The notes below the pieces were generated by a model. The model was not told where the DNA came from and did not search any database. It saw only the letters and a list, made by a program, of their open reading frames with translations. A stretch of DNA of 47,032 bases, from contig JAAESG010000100.1 of NCBI GenBank assembly GCA_024229615.1, positions 1-47,032 on the forward strand, in the 5' to 3' direction. The position numbers were made by a program, and so were the translations under genes. This document shows positions 15,667-24,592 of this stretch, piece by piece. This DNA comes from Gammaproteobacteria bacterium (lineage in GTDB: Bacteria > Pseudomonadota > Gammaproteobacteria > GCA-001735895). Each line of letters starts with the position of its first letter. Positions within the stretch are counted from its first letter, which is position 1.

Positions 15667-17271
15667 TCAGTTTAACCAGGCATCGAATTCCATGACTTCG
15701 ATCAGCGTCGGACGATCGGCCTTGAATGCCGCATTGACTGCATCGCTGAGACTTTGAGCGCTGTCGATGCGCAGTGCATGGCAACCACAGGCCTGGGCCA
15801 GAGCGAGGAAGTCAGGGTTTATCCCAGTGACGCCGACCAGGCCGATCCCGCGCAATTTCATATCGTCCTGAATTTGTTTCAAGCCCTCGTTATTCCACAG
15901 GATGATGGGCAAACCCAGTTTAAGCTCTGCCGCGGTTACCAGTTCCTGCACCGTGAACATGAAGCCACCATCTCCGGCGAAGCTGACCACGGGTGTATCC
16001 GGTAGCGCCAGTTTGGCGCCGATGGCGTCTGGTAAACCGCAACCGAGTGTGCAGTAGCCCGCGGGATAGTGCCAGAGTTTGGGTTTGGCAACATTGAAAG
16101 CGAAGGCGCCGGTATAGACTAGCTGACAAATGTCACCCATGACGATCGTATCGACGGGCAGGGCAGTCCGCAGTACGTCCAGAGTTTTGCAATGGCGAAC
16201 TTCGCTTTCGCTCAGGTTATCGAGTATTTCCGATCTGATGGCAGCTACTTCGGCAGCCGTTTCGGCGCGAGGATAAACGGTACCCAGATGCTTGAGAATG
16301 GCTTCGGTCGATGTTTTGGCGCCACCAATAATGGCGACCTCGGCCGAGTATAGATCATTCATTTTGCGTGGGTCGAGATCGATGCGAATAATCTTCCCAT
16401 TGATTTCGAGAGTTTCAATGAAACTGTCGACTTCTGAAAGTTCGGTTCCGACGGCGAGCACCACATCGGCATTTATAAGGTATTGCTGGACTTCGCCCCG
16501 CACGGTACCGGCGCTCAGGGAAAGCGGATGTGAATCATCGATGATGCCCTTGCCCGCGGTGCTGCCGATGACAGCGGCGCCGAGTTTTTCCGCGATCTCG
16601 GTAATCGCATCGCTGGCCATCCAGGCACCGCCACCGACACAGATCATCGGTTGTTTGGCCGAGCGCAAAAGTTCGCAAGCGCGTTCGATTTTCTTTTTCG
16701 TCGGTACCGGTCGAAGCGGCAGTTCGATCGCTTGCCAGTTGCTCCCCGCAGGCATTTCCAGTACATCGATCGGAATTGCGATATGTACGGGGCGCGGTCG
16801 TTCACTGGCAAAAACCGAAAATGCTCTGCTAATCAAGCCCGGGACTTCTTCCGGGTTCATGGCGGTGGCGGAAAAGGCGGTCAGCGGTGCCGTGGTATCG
16901 GTCAGGCTGGGGACCTCGTGCAGGCATCCCCACCCCTTGCCAAGGGTATAGCTGGCCGTCTCGCTGGATAGCATCAACACGGGGATACTGTCGGCATAGG
17001 CCTGGCCGATCGCGGTGAGTGTGTTGGTAACACCGGGTCCCGATATAACCAGTGCAACTCCGGGTTTACCCGAGGCACGTGCGTAACCGTCGGCCATAAA
17101 GCCGGCCCCTTGCTCGTTACGTGCCTGCACATGGCGGATATCGCTTTTGTTCAGGCCCCGGCAAAACTCCAGGGTGTGTACGCCGGGGATACCGAACACC
17201 GTATCGACGCCGTATTGCTCGAGCAATTTTATGGTCGCCTCACCTACGTTTAATTCATCTTTACTATTCAT
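15667..17271 (-). CDS. ThDP-dependent acetolactate-synthase-family enzyme, probably AruI-like 2-ketoacid decarboxylase
   Basis: 534 aa. The three-domain ThDP fold is complete: an N-terminal PYR domain with the catalytic glutamate in ARNEQGAGFMADGYARASG, a central domain, and a C-terminal PP domain with GDGGFMFTVQEL and NNEG (the GDG...NN Mg-ThDP motif). GIPGVHTLEFCRGL and the RNEQGAGFMADG block resemble 5-guanidino-2-oxopentanoate decarboxylase (AruI, arginine transaminase pathway) more than biosynthetic IlvB, and no IlvN-type small subunit gene is near. Its ATG overlaps the stop of a 43-codon dehydrogenase fragment (ATGA), indicating coupling. The substrate assignment is tentative. Confidence 0.8.
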   Translation of the reverse strand: MNSKDELNVGEATIKLLEQYGVDTVFGIPGVHTLEFCRGLNKSDIRHVQARNEQGAGFMADGYARASGKPGVALVISGPGVTNTLTAIGQAYADSIPVLMLSSETASYTLGKGWGCLHEVPSLTDTTAPLTAFSATAMNPEEVPGLISRAFSVFASERPRPVHIAIPIDVLEMPAGSNWQAIELPLRPVPTKKKIERACELLRSAKQPMICVGGGAWMASDAITEIAEKLGAAVIGSTAGKGIIDDSHPLSLSAGTVRGEVQQYLINADVVLAVGTELSEVDSFIETLEINGKIIRIDLDPRKMNDLYSAEVAIIGGAKTSTEAILKHLGTVYPRAETAAEVAAIRSEILDNLSESEVRHCKTLDVLRTALPVDTIVMGDICQLVYTGAFAFNVAKPKLWHYPAGYCTLGCGLPDAIGAKLALPDTPVVSFAGDGGFMFTVQELVTAAELKLGLPIILWNNEGLKQIQDDMKLRGIGLVGVTGINPDFLALAQACGCHALRIDSAQSLSDAVNAAFKADRPTLIEVMEFDAWLN

Positions 17272-17399
17272 CTTAGCCCCTTAACATATTCGATTAACCC
17301 TAACTGGCATTGTTTTTCAAACAAGCGCAAGGCGATCGGTACTACCTCGGAACCGATACCGTCCCCGGATATTACAGGTAAATTGGATGGGTCTGCCAT
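17268..17399 (-). pseudogene. 43-codon N-terminal stub of an isocitrate/isopropylmalate-dehydrogenase-family gene
   Basis: ATG 17399 begins MADPSNLPVISGDGIGSEVV, which matches the N-terminal strand and GDGIGxEV motif of beta-decarboxylating dehydrogenases (LeuB, Icd, tartrate dehydrogenase). It ends EYVKGLR at a TGA that overlaps the ATG of the ThDP enzyme. A normal member has about 340-420 residues, so some 90 percent is missing. The frame is intact and joined to the next gene by an ATGA overlap. It may be a deletion remnant that kept translational coupling, or a short peptide reused as a leader. Confidence 0.6.
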
Positions 17400-17463
17400 C
17401 GCATCATTGCAATCAGTCGGGCCGCTAGCTTATAGTTGATCCGGCGTCAGGTAAATCCGCTTC

Positions 17464-17880
17464 TTACAACTTTCTCAGGCATTCGAGATAAGCAGCTTCG
17501 TCAGGTGTCTGGTTGTTGCGCTGGGCGATCCAGAGCGACTGGCCGAGGCATTCCATCATCGCGTGTTCCGCTTTGTGCTGGCCCTTGCCCGAGACCAGGT
17601 TTTGATAAACTGCGGCTATGCCAAGAGGCAGGTCGGCAGCTGCCTGCTCGCGCAGCGCTATATGCATTCCCATGTGCAGAAATGGATTGGTTTGACCCTG
17701 TTCCGGAGTGAAGTCCTGTTGCTTGAGATCCGCTTCATTGTCGAATAGTGCGTGGTATTCGGGATGAATCTGGATGATATCCGCAATGATGGCTTCCATG
17801 GGCTCGAGCAACTGCTTCAGTTGAATTTTTTGCCAGACCTTGAGATACACCTGGCGTACTTCGTCACGCGACTGAAACAT
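17464..17880 (-). CDS. DUF1841 family protein
   Basis: 138 aa, soluble, mainly helical. It matches the DUF1841 pattern known from proteobacteria: the opening MFQSRDEVRQVYLKVWQK, the central NPFLHMGMHIALREQ and the C-terminal AEHAMMECLGQSLWIAQRN segment, all with conserved His/Glu positions that could bind metal. The function is unknown. It starts 10 bases after nth stops and is the last gene of the rnf-nth operon. I have seen the same neighbour next to nth in other gammaproteobacteria. Confidence 0.85.
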   Translation of the reverse strand: MFQSRDEVRQVYLKVWQKIQLKQLLEPMEAIIADIIQIHPEYHALFDNEADLKQQDFTPEQGQTNPFLHMGMHIALREQAAADLPLGIAAVYQNLVSGKGQHKAEHAMMECLGQSLWIAQRNNQTPDEAAYLECLRKL

Positions 17881-17890
17881 TCAGATTTAT

Positions 17891-18526
17891 TTACTCGATG
17901 TTCTTTTGTTTGAATTCGCAAAGATCTTCGATGACACAGCTGCCGCAGCGCGGTTTGCGCGCGATGCAGGTATAACGACCGTGCAGGATTAACCAGTGAT
18001 GCGCATCGAGTTTGAACTCTTCGGGGACAAACTTGAGGAGTTTCTTTTCCACCACCAGAACGTCTTTACCCGGTGCAATAGCGGTGCGATTGGATACCCG
18101 GAATATATGGGTATCGACCGCAATCGTGGGATGTCCAAAGGCAACGTTCAAGACGACATTTGCGGTTTTACGTCCAACTCCGGGTAAGGCTTCGAGTGCT
18201 GCCCTGTCTTCGGGCACCTCGGAGTTATGTTGTTCGATAAGAATCTTGCAGCTGGCGATGAGGTTTTTGGCTTTGGAATTGAACAGCCCGATGGTCTTGA
18301 TGTATTGCTTCACTCCGTCTTCGCCCAGGGCGAGCATTTGTTCGGGCGTATTTGCGAGCGGATACAGTTTTGCAGTGGCTTTGTTGACACTGATGTCGGT
18401 GGCCTGTGCGGATAGCAAGACCGCGATCAGTAGCTCGAAATTAGACTGGTATTCGAGATCGGAGCGCGGCTCTTTGATGTGTTCGCGCAGGCGCGAAAAA
18501 ATCTCATGTCGCTTTTCCCGATTCAC
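17891..18526 (-). CDS. nth: Endonuclease III (DNA glycosylase/AP lyase)
   Basis: 211 aa, as in E. coli Nth. It removes oxidised pyrimidines in base-excision repair. The helix-hairpin-helix [14 protein letters not shown] (with the catalytic Lys, about 109-122) and the downstream catalytic Asp in [13 protein letters not shown] are present. The C-terminal cluster motif [17 protein letters not shown] has four cysteines in C-x6-C-x2-C-x5-C spacing for a [4Fe-4S] cluster. The start overlaps the rnfE stop by 4 bases (ATGA). This rnf-nth linkage is widespread in gammaproteobacteria. Confidence 0.96.
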   Translation of the reverse strand: MNREKRHEIFSRLREHIKEPRSDLEYQSNFELLIAVLLSAQATDISVNKATAKLYPLANTPEQMLALGEDGVKQYIKTIGLFNSKAKNLIASCKILIEQHNSEVPEDRAALEALPGVGRKTANVVLNVAFGHPTIAVDTHIFRVSNRTAIAPGKDVLVVEKKLLKFVPEEFKLDAHHWLILHGRYTCIARKPRCGSCVIEDLCEFKQKNIE

Positions 18527-19197
18527 AGGCTTTCGGCGGCTGGATCAATGGCTTGTGCTTTTTCCTGTGGGCGCAGATCTAGCCAGTTCTTCGCGACGAT
18601 TAGAATTGCCAGGCCGAAAAAGGCGCCGGGTGGTAATACCGCCAGCAGGAAACCGGGGTAGTCCGGATTTATTTCGAGGGTCATCGCCCGGGCACCCTCG
18701 CCAAACATGAGTTCTGCCTGGGCGAATAGCGTGCCAAATCCAATGATTTCACGCAACGCTCCGAGCAGGGCCAGAACCCCGAGAAAACCGAGGCCCATCA
18801 TCAGGCCATCGAGTGCGGCCGGGCCGATTGGGTTGCGTGATGCAAAACCCTCGGCGCGCCCAATGATCGCACAGTTGGTGACGATCAACGGAATGAAGAT
18901 CCCGAGTACCAGATAGAGATCGTAGAATAGCGCCTTCATTGACAGTTCAATGATTGTAACCACCGAAGCGATAATCAGCACAAACACCGGTAGGCGTACC
19001 TCCTTGCGCACAAAGCCGCGGATTGCCGAGACTATCGTGTTTGACAATATCAGCGTGATCAGTGTGGCGAGCCCGAGCCCGATCCCGTTAACCACTGTGT
19101 TGGTCACTGCGAGCAAGGGGCACAAGCCGAGTAATTGTACCAGCGCAACGTTGTTGCTCCAGAGGCCGTTATGTGTGATTTCGCGCCTGCTCGTCAT
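18523..19197 (-). CDS. rnfE: Rnf electron-transport complex subunit E
   Basis: 224 aa, six predicted transmembrane helices. The typical RnfE opening [20 protein letters not shown] and the helical motif [19 protein letters not shown] are present; the Cys in VTNC and that in LGLC are conserved in the A/E pair, which binds a membrane-embedded iron centre. The complex passes electrons between NADH and ferredoxin in exchange with Na+ or H+ movement, or in its RsxABCDGE role keeps SoxR reduced. It sits 14 bases after rnfG and overlaps nth by 4 bases. Confidence 0.95.
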   Translation of the reverse strand: MTSRREITHNGLWSNNVALVQLLGLCPLLAVTNTVVNGIGLGLATLITLILSNTIVSAIRGFVRKEVRLPVFVLIIASVVTIIELSMKALFYDLYLVLGIFIPLIVTNCAIIGRAEGFASRNPIGPAALDGLMMGLGFLGVLALLGALREIIGFGTLFAQAELMFGEGARAMTLEINPDYPGFLLAVLPPGAFFGLAILIVAKNWLDLRPQEKAQAIDPAAESL

Positions 19198-19211
19198 AGA
19201 AAATCTTTCGA

Positions 19212-19829
19212 TTAAAAAATAGTGTTCAGGTTTTGCTGATAATACAACAGCGTATTGTGTACCGCTGCTACTACCGCCCGTGGCGTGATGGTTGCACCGG
19301 TAAACTGGTCGAATTCACCCCCGTCACGTTTTACCTGCCAGCCGCGCTGTCGTGGATTGGACAGTGATTTGCCGTCGAAGCCCTTAATCCACGACGACTT
19401 TCTGATTTCGATCGCATCTCCGAGCCCGGGAGTTTCGGCATGCTTGACCACGCGCACTCCGGCCAGGCTGCCATCGACAAAAACACCGACCAGCAGATGA
19501 ATCTTGCCGTTATATCCATTGGGCGCAACACTATTGAAAATAGCTGCAACCGGCTTACCGCCAAATCGCGCCCGGTAGATGGTTGAAGTTCTGTCGGTGC
19601 CGAGCAGTGTAGAGGCGGGCAACTCGAGGGTGTCAGTCGCGATATCGTTGTCGAGCTTGTCAACGGGAAGTAATGCGTAGAGATTGCGCAATAGCAGTTG
19701 CCTTTCGTTTTCTATGATCCTGTCGCCGGTAGTGTACTCGGTGACTGCAACCAGGGTCGTACCCGCGACCGCGAATAGCCACAGGAAGATGCCCGACAAT
19801 AGAATCTGGCGACGATTAGTCAGGCTCAT
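19212..19829 (-). CDS. rnfG: Rnf electron-transport complex subunit G
   Basis: 205 aa from ATG 19829 ([17 protein letters not shown]); the frame runs on to 20216 only as a shadow of rnfD. One N-terminal membrane helix (about 9-30) is followed by a periplasmic FMN-binding domain. The flavinylation site [11 protein letters not shown] carries the acceptor threonine of the (S/T)GAT(x)T motif, to which ApbE attaches FMN. No apbE gene is in the window. It overlaps the end of rnfD by 4 bases. Confidence 0.95.
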   Translation of the reverse strand: MSLTNRRQILLSGIFLWLFAVAGTTLVAVTEYTTGDRIIENERQLLLRNLYALLPVDKLDNDIATDTLELPASTLLGTDRTSTIYRARFGGKPVAAIFNSVAPNGYNGKIHLLVGVFVDGSLAGVRVVKHAETPGLGDAIEIRKSSWIKGFDGKSLSNPRQRGWQVKRDGGEFDQFTGATITPRAVVAAVHNTLLYYQQNLNTIF

Positions 19830-20848
19830 TTCTCGCCATATACTCGGGGTTGGGAGTAGTAGTCGATCAGGGGTACGCACATGTTCGCCAACAAAACCGC
19901 GAAGGCGACGCCATCGGGGAATCCGCCCCAGACCCGGATCACGTAAATGAGCAAGCCGATGAGCAAGCCGTAAATAATCCGTCCTTTGTCGGTGGTGGCC
20001 GCTGTAACCGGATCGGTGGCGATGAAAAAGGCACCGATTACCGCAGCGCCCGAAAGCAGGTGAAACAGTGGCGAAGCGTAGATATCGGGATCGATCAGGT
20101 AAAAGGCCGAAGAGATGACTAACATACCGCCGAGCAATGCGACCGGGATATGCCAACGAATGGTGCGTGTCACCAGTAACCACAGTCCACCGACGACCCA
20201 CCAGAACGCAATCCACTCCCAGCCTTTGCCGCCAAATTCGCCGAACAGGGGTGCCTGGCGAATTTCATCGATGGCGATGTTCAGGCCGATCCCGGTTTTC
20301 AGTTGATCGAGCGGAGTTGCCGAAGTCAATGCATCCCACTGCTGGATATCGGCGCCACCGAAAGTGTAGCTGAAGGCATCTGCGAGGCCGAGGGTTTCAC
20401 CGCTGATCGAGCCCGGCAAATACCAGGTCGTCATTTCTCGTGGAAATGAAATCAATAACGCGACATAACCCACCATCGCAGGATTGAAAGGGTTGAATCC
20501 GAGTCCACCATAGAGGTGTTTTCCGGCGACCATTGCAAAGCCGATACCGACCAGTACCAGCCACCAGGGTGCGTGCATGGGCAGGCACAGAGCGAATAGC
20601 CATGCGGCCACAACCGCGCTGAAGTCGGTCAAGTGTGGCATCACCGGTTTGGCGCGTAGTTTGAGGATGCCGGCCTCGAATCCGAGAGCAAACAGGATCG
20701 CGAGACAAATGTTGATCAGCACGCCTGGTCCGAACTGCCAGGCATAGGCCAGGGTGCCGGGTAGCAGTGCGACGATGACCTGAATCATCAGACGCTTGAG
20801 CGAATTGACCGGTGCCACGTAGGGCGAGGACACGATGACGCTGGTCAT
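19826..20848 (-). CDS. rnfD: Rnf electron-transport complex subunit D
   Basis: 340 aa multispanning membrane protein of the RnfD/NqrB family. It shows the opening SPYVAPVNSLKRLMIQVIVA and GGLGFNPFNPAMVGYVALLI. The second covalent-FMN site region reads ATDPVTAATTDKGR, close to the usual SGAT-type motif. Both ends overlap neighbours by 4 bases (rnfC upstream, rnfG downstream), so expression of the operon is tightly coupled. It probably forms the ion path with RnfA and RnfE. Confidence 0.95.
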   Translation of the reverse strand: MTSVIVSSPYVAPVNSLKRLMIQVIVALLPGTLAYAWQFGPGVLINICLAILFALGFEAGILKLRAKPVMPHLTDFSAVVAAWLFALCLPMHAPWWLVLVGIGFAMVAGKHLYGGLGFNPFNPAMVGYVALLISFPREMTTWYLPGSISGETLGLADAFSYTFGGADIQQWDALTSATPLDQLKTGIGLNIAIDEIRQAPLFGEFGGKGWEWIAFWWVVGGLWLLVTRTIRWHIPVALLGGMLVISSAFYLIDPDIYASPLFHLLSGAAVIGAFFIATDPVTAATTDKGRIIYGLLIGLLIYVIRVWGGFPDGVAFAVLLANMCVPLIDYYSQPRVYGEK

Positions 20849-22398
20849 GTCGATTCTTCCTGGATCGCCTTCTTGCGCGCCTTGACTCTCTCCAGCGCTG
20901 CCTGTACCGGATCGGTAGCAGAGTCTGTCTCGTCGCTTGTGGCACGCTTCTTGTTCAGCGCCTCACGTTTCAGGCGTCGCCGTTCCTCGTCCTGCTGTTT
21001 TTTCAGGAGTAGACGCTTTTCACGGAACTCGAACCTGATGCGCGCTCGATCCGATTTAAACTGAGCCTTTTGCGTGGCGCGGATTTCGCTCTTGGCGGCG
21101 CGATAGTACTGCACCAGTGGGATCTGGCTCGGGCATACCGCGGAGCAGCAACCGCATTCAATACAGTTAAACAGGTGAAATTCCTCTGTGCGATCGTAGG
21201 CTTTGGCGCGAGTATGCCAATAGAGTTGCTGCGGCAGTAACTGCGCCGGACAGACTTCGGTACATTTACTGCAGCGAATGCATTCATCGTGATAACCCGG
21301 TGTGCGCGCAATCGTTTCTTCGCGGGTAACCATGATATTGTTGCTGGCTTTGACGATGGGTACCTGGCTTCCGGAAAGTGCGAAGCCCATCATCGGGCCA
21401 CCCATAATCAGATGGCCGCGGTCACCTTGCCTGTAACCGCCGGCGAGTTCTATCAGGTGGCTAATCGGCGTACCCAGACGAGTCTCCCAGTTACCCGGCC
21501 GGGCAATATTGTCCCCGCTAATTGTAACAATGCGGGAAATCAGCGGTTGGTCCTGTTCCAGAGCCCGCGTGATTGCGACACAGGTGCCGACATTCTGACA
21601 AAAAAAGCCAATGTCGAATGCCAACTGGCCATGTGGTACTTCTTTTCCGGTTAGCACCTGGATCAACTGTTTTTCGCCTCCCGAGGGATATATCGTCGGG
21701 ATCGATACAAGCTCCGTATTGGCGAGGCTGTTATCTTTCAGTGCTTTGGACATTGATGAGATCGCTTCGGGCTTGTTGTCTTCGATAGCGATTAATGTGG
21801 TCTTCGGGGAGAGGATTTGTTGCAGGTAGCCGCTACCGCGAACCACTTCATCCGCGTAGCTGCGCATCAGTATATCGTCGCAGGTTATATAAGGCTCGCA
21901 TTCAACGCCGTTGATGATCAGGGTATCGATCCCATTCGTTTTTCCGCGCGCAATTTTCGGCGAAGCCGGGAAGGCCGCACCCCCGAGCCCGACTATACCT
22001 GCGCGACATATCAGCTCGATCAATTCCGGTGGACTCAGTTGCGTGAGGTCTTTGATGTGCGGATCGGCAGCCTCATCCTTGCCGTCGATATCGATCACGA
22101 TGCAATCATCCGATTGCCCTGAGGGATGTGCGATCGGATACTTTCCGATCGCACTGACTGTGCCTGAGCTCGGTGCATGTACCGCAGCGCGAATTAGCGA
22201 AGAATTGGCGGCTACCACGTGACCTTTCAGTACTTTGTTGCCCACATCGACCAGCGGTTTGTTGTACTGGCCTATGTGCTGTCTCAACGGCAGGTACAGG
22301 CGCTCTGGCAGGGTCGCCTGCTGTAATCCCTGGGTTAGTGATTCGGCCTTGTGACCATCCAGATGCAGACCACCATGGAAGTGATGTAGTTTAGGCAT
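20845..22398 (-). CDS. rnfC: Rnf electron-transport complex subunit C
   Basis: 517 aa. It has the opening [14 protein letters not shown] typical of the family, an NADH/FMN-binding central part ([25 protein letters not shown]) and two [4Fe-4S] motifs, [12 protein letters not shown] (about 371-382) and [12 protein letters not shown] (about 410-421). The C-terminal tail (about 430-517) is a short Arg/Lys/Glu-rich helix, much shorter than the long Ala-rich repeat tail of E. coli RsxC. It accepts electrons from NADH on the cytoplasmic face. It overlaps rnfB by 8 bases and rnfD by 4. Confidence 0.96.
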   Translation of the reverse strand: MPKLHHFHGGLHLDGHKAESLTQGLQQATLPERLYLPLRQHIGQYNKPLVDVGNKVLKGHVVAANSSLIRAAVHAPSSGTVSAIGKYPIAHPSGQSDDCIVIDIDGKDEAADPHIKDLTQLSPPELIELICRAGIVGLGGAAFPASPKIARGKTNGIDTLIINGVECEPYITCDDILMRSYADEVVRGSGYLQQILSPKTTLIAIEDNKPEAISSMSKALKDNSLANTELVSIPTIYPSGGEKQLIQVLTGKEVPHGQLAFDIGFFCQNVGTCVAITRALEQDQPLISRIVTISGDNIARPGNWETRLGTPISHLIELAGGYRQGDRGHLIMGGPMMGFALSGSQVPIVKASNNIMVTREETIARTPGYHDECIRCSKCTEVCPAQLLPQQLYWHTRAKAYDRTEEFHLFNCIECGCCSAVCPSQIPLVQYYRAAKSEIRATQKAQFKSDRARIRFEFREKRLLLKKQQDEERRRLKREALNKKRATSDETDSATDPVQAALERVKARKKAIQEEST

Positions 22399-22951
22399 CC
22401 TTCAATAGTTCCAGTTGATCCCGCGGTGTCGACCATTTCCAGTCGTCGATAGTTTGCACTGATGGGATCATCTCGATGCAATCAACCGGGCAAGGCGGCA
22501 AGCAGAGCTTACAGCCGGTACATTCGTCTTCAATCACAGTATGCATGTGTTTGGCTGCGCCCAGGATGGCGTCTACCGGGCAGGCCTGTATGCAAAGCGT
22601 GCAACCGATACAGGTTTGTTCGTCAATGATTGCGACCAGTGGAACCTCGAGATGCTCCCCGTGTTCGGCGTTGAGCTCGAGTACTTCGGTGCCAAGCAGA
22701 TCAGCGAGTGCAACGATGGTCGACTGCCCGCCTGGCGGACATTGATTGATCGGAGCCTCGCCGTTGGCGATGGCCTCGGCGTAGGGTCGGCAGCCTGCGT
22801 AAGTGCATTGCCCACACTGGGTTTGTGGTAAAAGTGAATCAATCTGATCGACGACCGGATTGCCTTCGACCTTGAAACGGATCGCTGCGTAGCCAAGAAT
22901 CAGGCCGAACAATCCGGCCATCAGGCTGATGGTGAGAATGGCGAGAATCAC
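22391..22951 (-). CDS. rnfB: Rnf electron-transport complex subunit B
   Basis: 186 aa. A single N-terminal membrane helix (about 3-24) is followed by a four-Cys cluster motif ([19 protein letters not shown]) and a ferredoxin-like domain with two CxxCxxCxxxCP motifs, [12 protein letters not shown] and [12 protein letters not shown]. It carries electrons between ferredoxin, RnfC and the membrane subunits. It starts 3 bases after rnfA stops and overlaps rnfC by 8 bases. Confidence 0.96.
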   Translation of the reverse strand: MILAILTISLMAGLFGLILGYAAIRFKVEGNPVVDQIDSLLPQTQCGQCTYAGCRPYAEAIANGEAPINQCPPGGQSTIVALADLLGTEVLELNAEHGEHLEVPLVAIIDEQTCIGCTLCIQACPVDAILGAAKHMHTVIEDECTGCKLCLPPCPVDCIEMIPSVQTIDDWKWSTPRDQLELLKDA

Positions 22952-22954
22952 GGC

Positions 22955-23536
22955 TTATACCTTGACCAACCCGCCCAGACCCATGAAGGCCAGTGACATG
23001 AGTCCCGCGGTAACCAGACCGATTGCCGATCCTTTGAAAGGTGTGGGGACGTCGGCAACATTGATACGTTCGCGCATCGCAGCGAACAGTATCAGTACCA
23101 GGGAAAATCCCAGGGCCGCGCCAAAACCATAAATGACCGATTCGAAGAATCCGTTCTGTTCCTGAACATTGATCAATGCAACTCCGAGCACAGCGCAATT
23201 GGTTGTGATCAGAGGTAAAAATATTCCAAGCACGTTGTACAGCAGAGGGCTGGTCTTGTGTACCACCATTTCGGTGAAATTGACGACTGCGGCGATGGCG
23301 ATGATGAACGCGATAGTACGCAAGTATTCAAGATCCAGTGGAGACAGAATCCAGTTATTGATCAGATAACTCAGAACTGCCGACAGGGTTAGCACAAATG
23401 TGGTCGCTGCGCTCATGCCGATCGCGGTTTCGACTTTGCGTGAGACGCCCATGAAAGGACACAGCCCGAGAAATTTCACCAACACGATGTTGTTCACGAA
23501 GACGGTGCCAATCAAGAGTAACAGATATTCTGACAT
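22955..23536 (-). CDS. rnfA: Rnf electron-transport complex subunit A
   Basis: 193 aa from ATG 23536 ([20 protein letters not shown]); the frame extends to 23563 but the shorter start fits family length. It has six predicted helices; [12 protein letters not shown] and [13 protein letters not shown] are the mirror motifs of RnfE with the two conserved cysteines. It is the first gene of the rnfABCDGE-nth operon. A TATAAT lies only about 10 bases upstream of the ATG on the minus strand (within 23537-23550), but no convincing -35 accompanies it, so the promoter is left unassigned. Confidence 0.95.
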   Translation of the reverse strand: MSEYLLLLIGTVFVNNIVLVKFLGLCPFMGVSRKVETAIGMSAATTFVLTLSAVLSYLINNWILSPLDLEYLRTIAFIIAIAAVVNFTEMVVHKTSPLLYNVLGIFLPLITTNCAVLGVALINVQEQNGFFESVIYGFGAALGFSLVLILFAAMRERINVADVPTPFKGSAIGLVTAGLMSLAFMGLGGLVKV

Positions 23537-23635
23537 GGCCGGATTATAAGGCCTGACCCCCATGAAAAATACCGAATTTATGTGAGGTCTTTATTAAATC
23601 TCCTAATAGATCAATTGCCTAAAAGATATGTGCGT

Positions 23636-24592
23636 TTAGTCGGCGAACTCGCCTGGTTCTAGTTCTCCAGCCTGTTTGATGAAAGCTTCGACGGTCACGG
23701 TGTCTTTCAAGTGCCAGTTCCATGCGCTGAGATTATTCTGGTACTTGGCGGACGACGTGAAATCGTCGAGCAGGGAACGCAATTCGGAACTCTGCAGAAG
23801 GGAAGGTACCACGATCGGGCTGGCGATCAGAATAGCCAACAATATACTGCGACCCCGTTTCAGGTGAGAAATATGGATCAGGTAAAGGGCAATCGCAGCG
23901 GGTAGTAGTACCAGGTACCAGGCGAGGTGAAATAGTGTTGCCGGCCAGTTTGCCGAGAACAGGTAGCTCAGCTCCTTGGAAAACAGCGTGGTGACGTAGT
24001 AAAGAAGATAAACGAGGCATATCGAAGTGACCAGTTGCCTGATCTCCCAGCGGTTTACCAGCAGCCGCTCGAGTACCGCCAGGGCAAGCACGAAAAAGCC
24101 GATGGTTAATATGGTTTCACGCAACACGAACTTGAACAGATTGCTCCATTTGACACTGTTGTAGGCGTTGAAAAAAAACTCGAGGCCGCCAATACAAAGG
24201 CAGACCAGTACCAGCAGGACCGCCCAGTAATTGTGTCCGAAGAGGAGGCTGATACCGCCGTGTCCGGCGAGGGGCCTGGTAGCAGGAACGTCATGATCTC
24301 GCCTTAGCAACTGTGCGCGGACTCGCCCGATTTCGAGATTCACGGGCAGATTTTCGCCGACCAGTGTGTCCAGTTGCTGGTTCTCTATACGCACCGGGTT
24401 TACGTCGGTCAGGTTGACCAGTTCGTAAGAACTATCGCCGTAACGTATGATTTTCAGGTGGTGAGGTGCTACCGTTGGATCGGAAAGAATAATGTCATTG
24501 TCGAGGGCGCGGCCCAGTGTCGTGATTTCCTGATCGATGCAATGATATCGATGCAGGCCGCGAGTGTTGATTTCGAGTATCAGGGCTTCCAC
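23636..24592 (-). CDS. FHA-domain protein with five transmembrane helices
   Basis: 318 aa. Residues about 1-98 form a cytoplasmic FHA domain (TLGRALDNDIILSDPTVAPHH, with G27, R28 and H44). The Ser-Arg of the phosphothreonine-binding SRxH motif is replaced by Ala-Pro (VAPHH), so classical phospho-binding is doubtful. Five hydrophobic helices follow (about 122-142, 155-176, 186-203, 219-239, 249-266) and an acidic tail. The start is GTG 24592, inside the last codons of the periplasmic protease gene (13-base overlap), so the two are translationally coupled. The function is not known. Confidence 0.8.
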   Translation of the reverse strand: MEALILEINTRGLHRYHCIDQEITTLGRALDNDIILSDPTVAPHHLKIIRYGDSSYELVNLTDVNPVRIENQQLDTLVGENLPVNLEIGRVRAQLLRRDHDVPATRPLAGHGGISLLFGHNYWAVLLVLVCLCIGGLEFFFNAYNSVKWSNLFKFVLRETILTIGFFVLALAVLERLLVNRWEIRQLVTSICLVYLLYYVTTLFSKELSYLFSANWPATLFHLAWYLVLLPAAIALYLIHISHLKRGRSILLAILIASPIVVPSLLQSSELRSLLDDFTSSAKYQNNLSAWNWHLKDTVTVEAFIKQAGELEPGEFAD

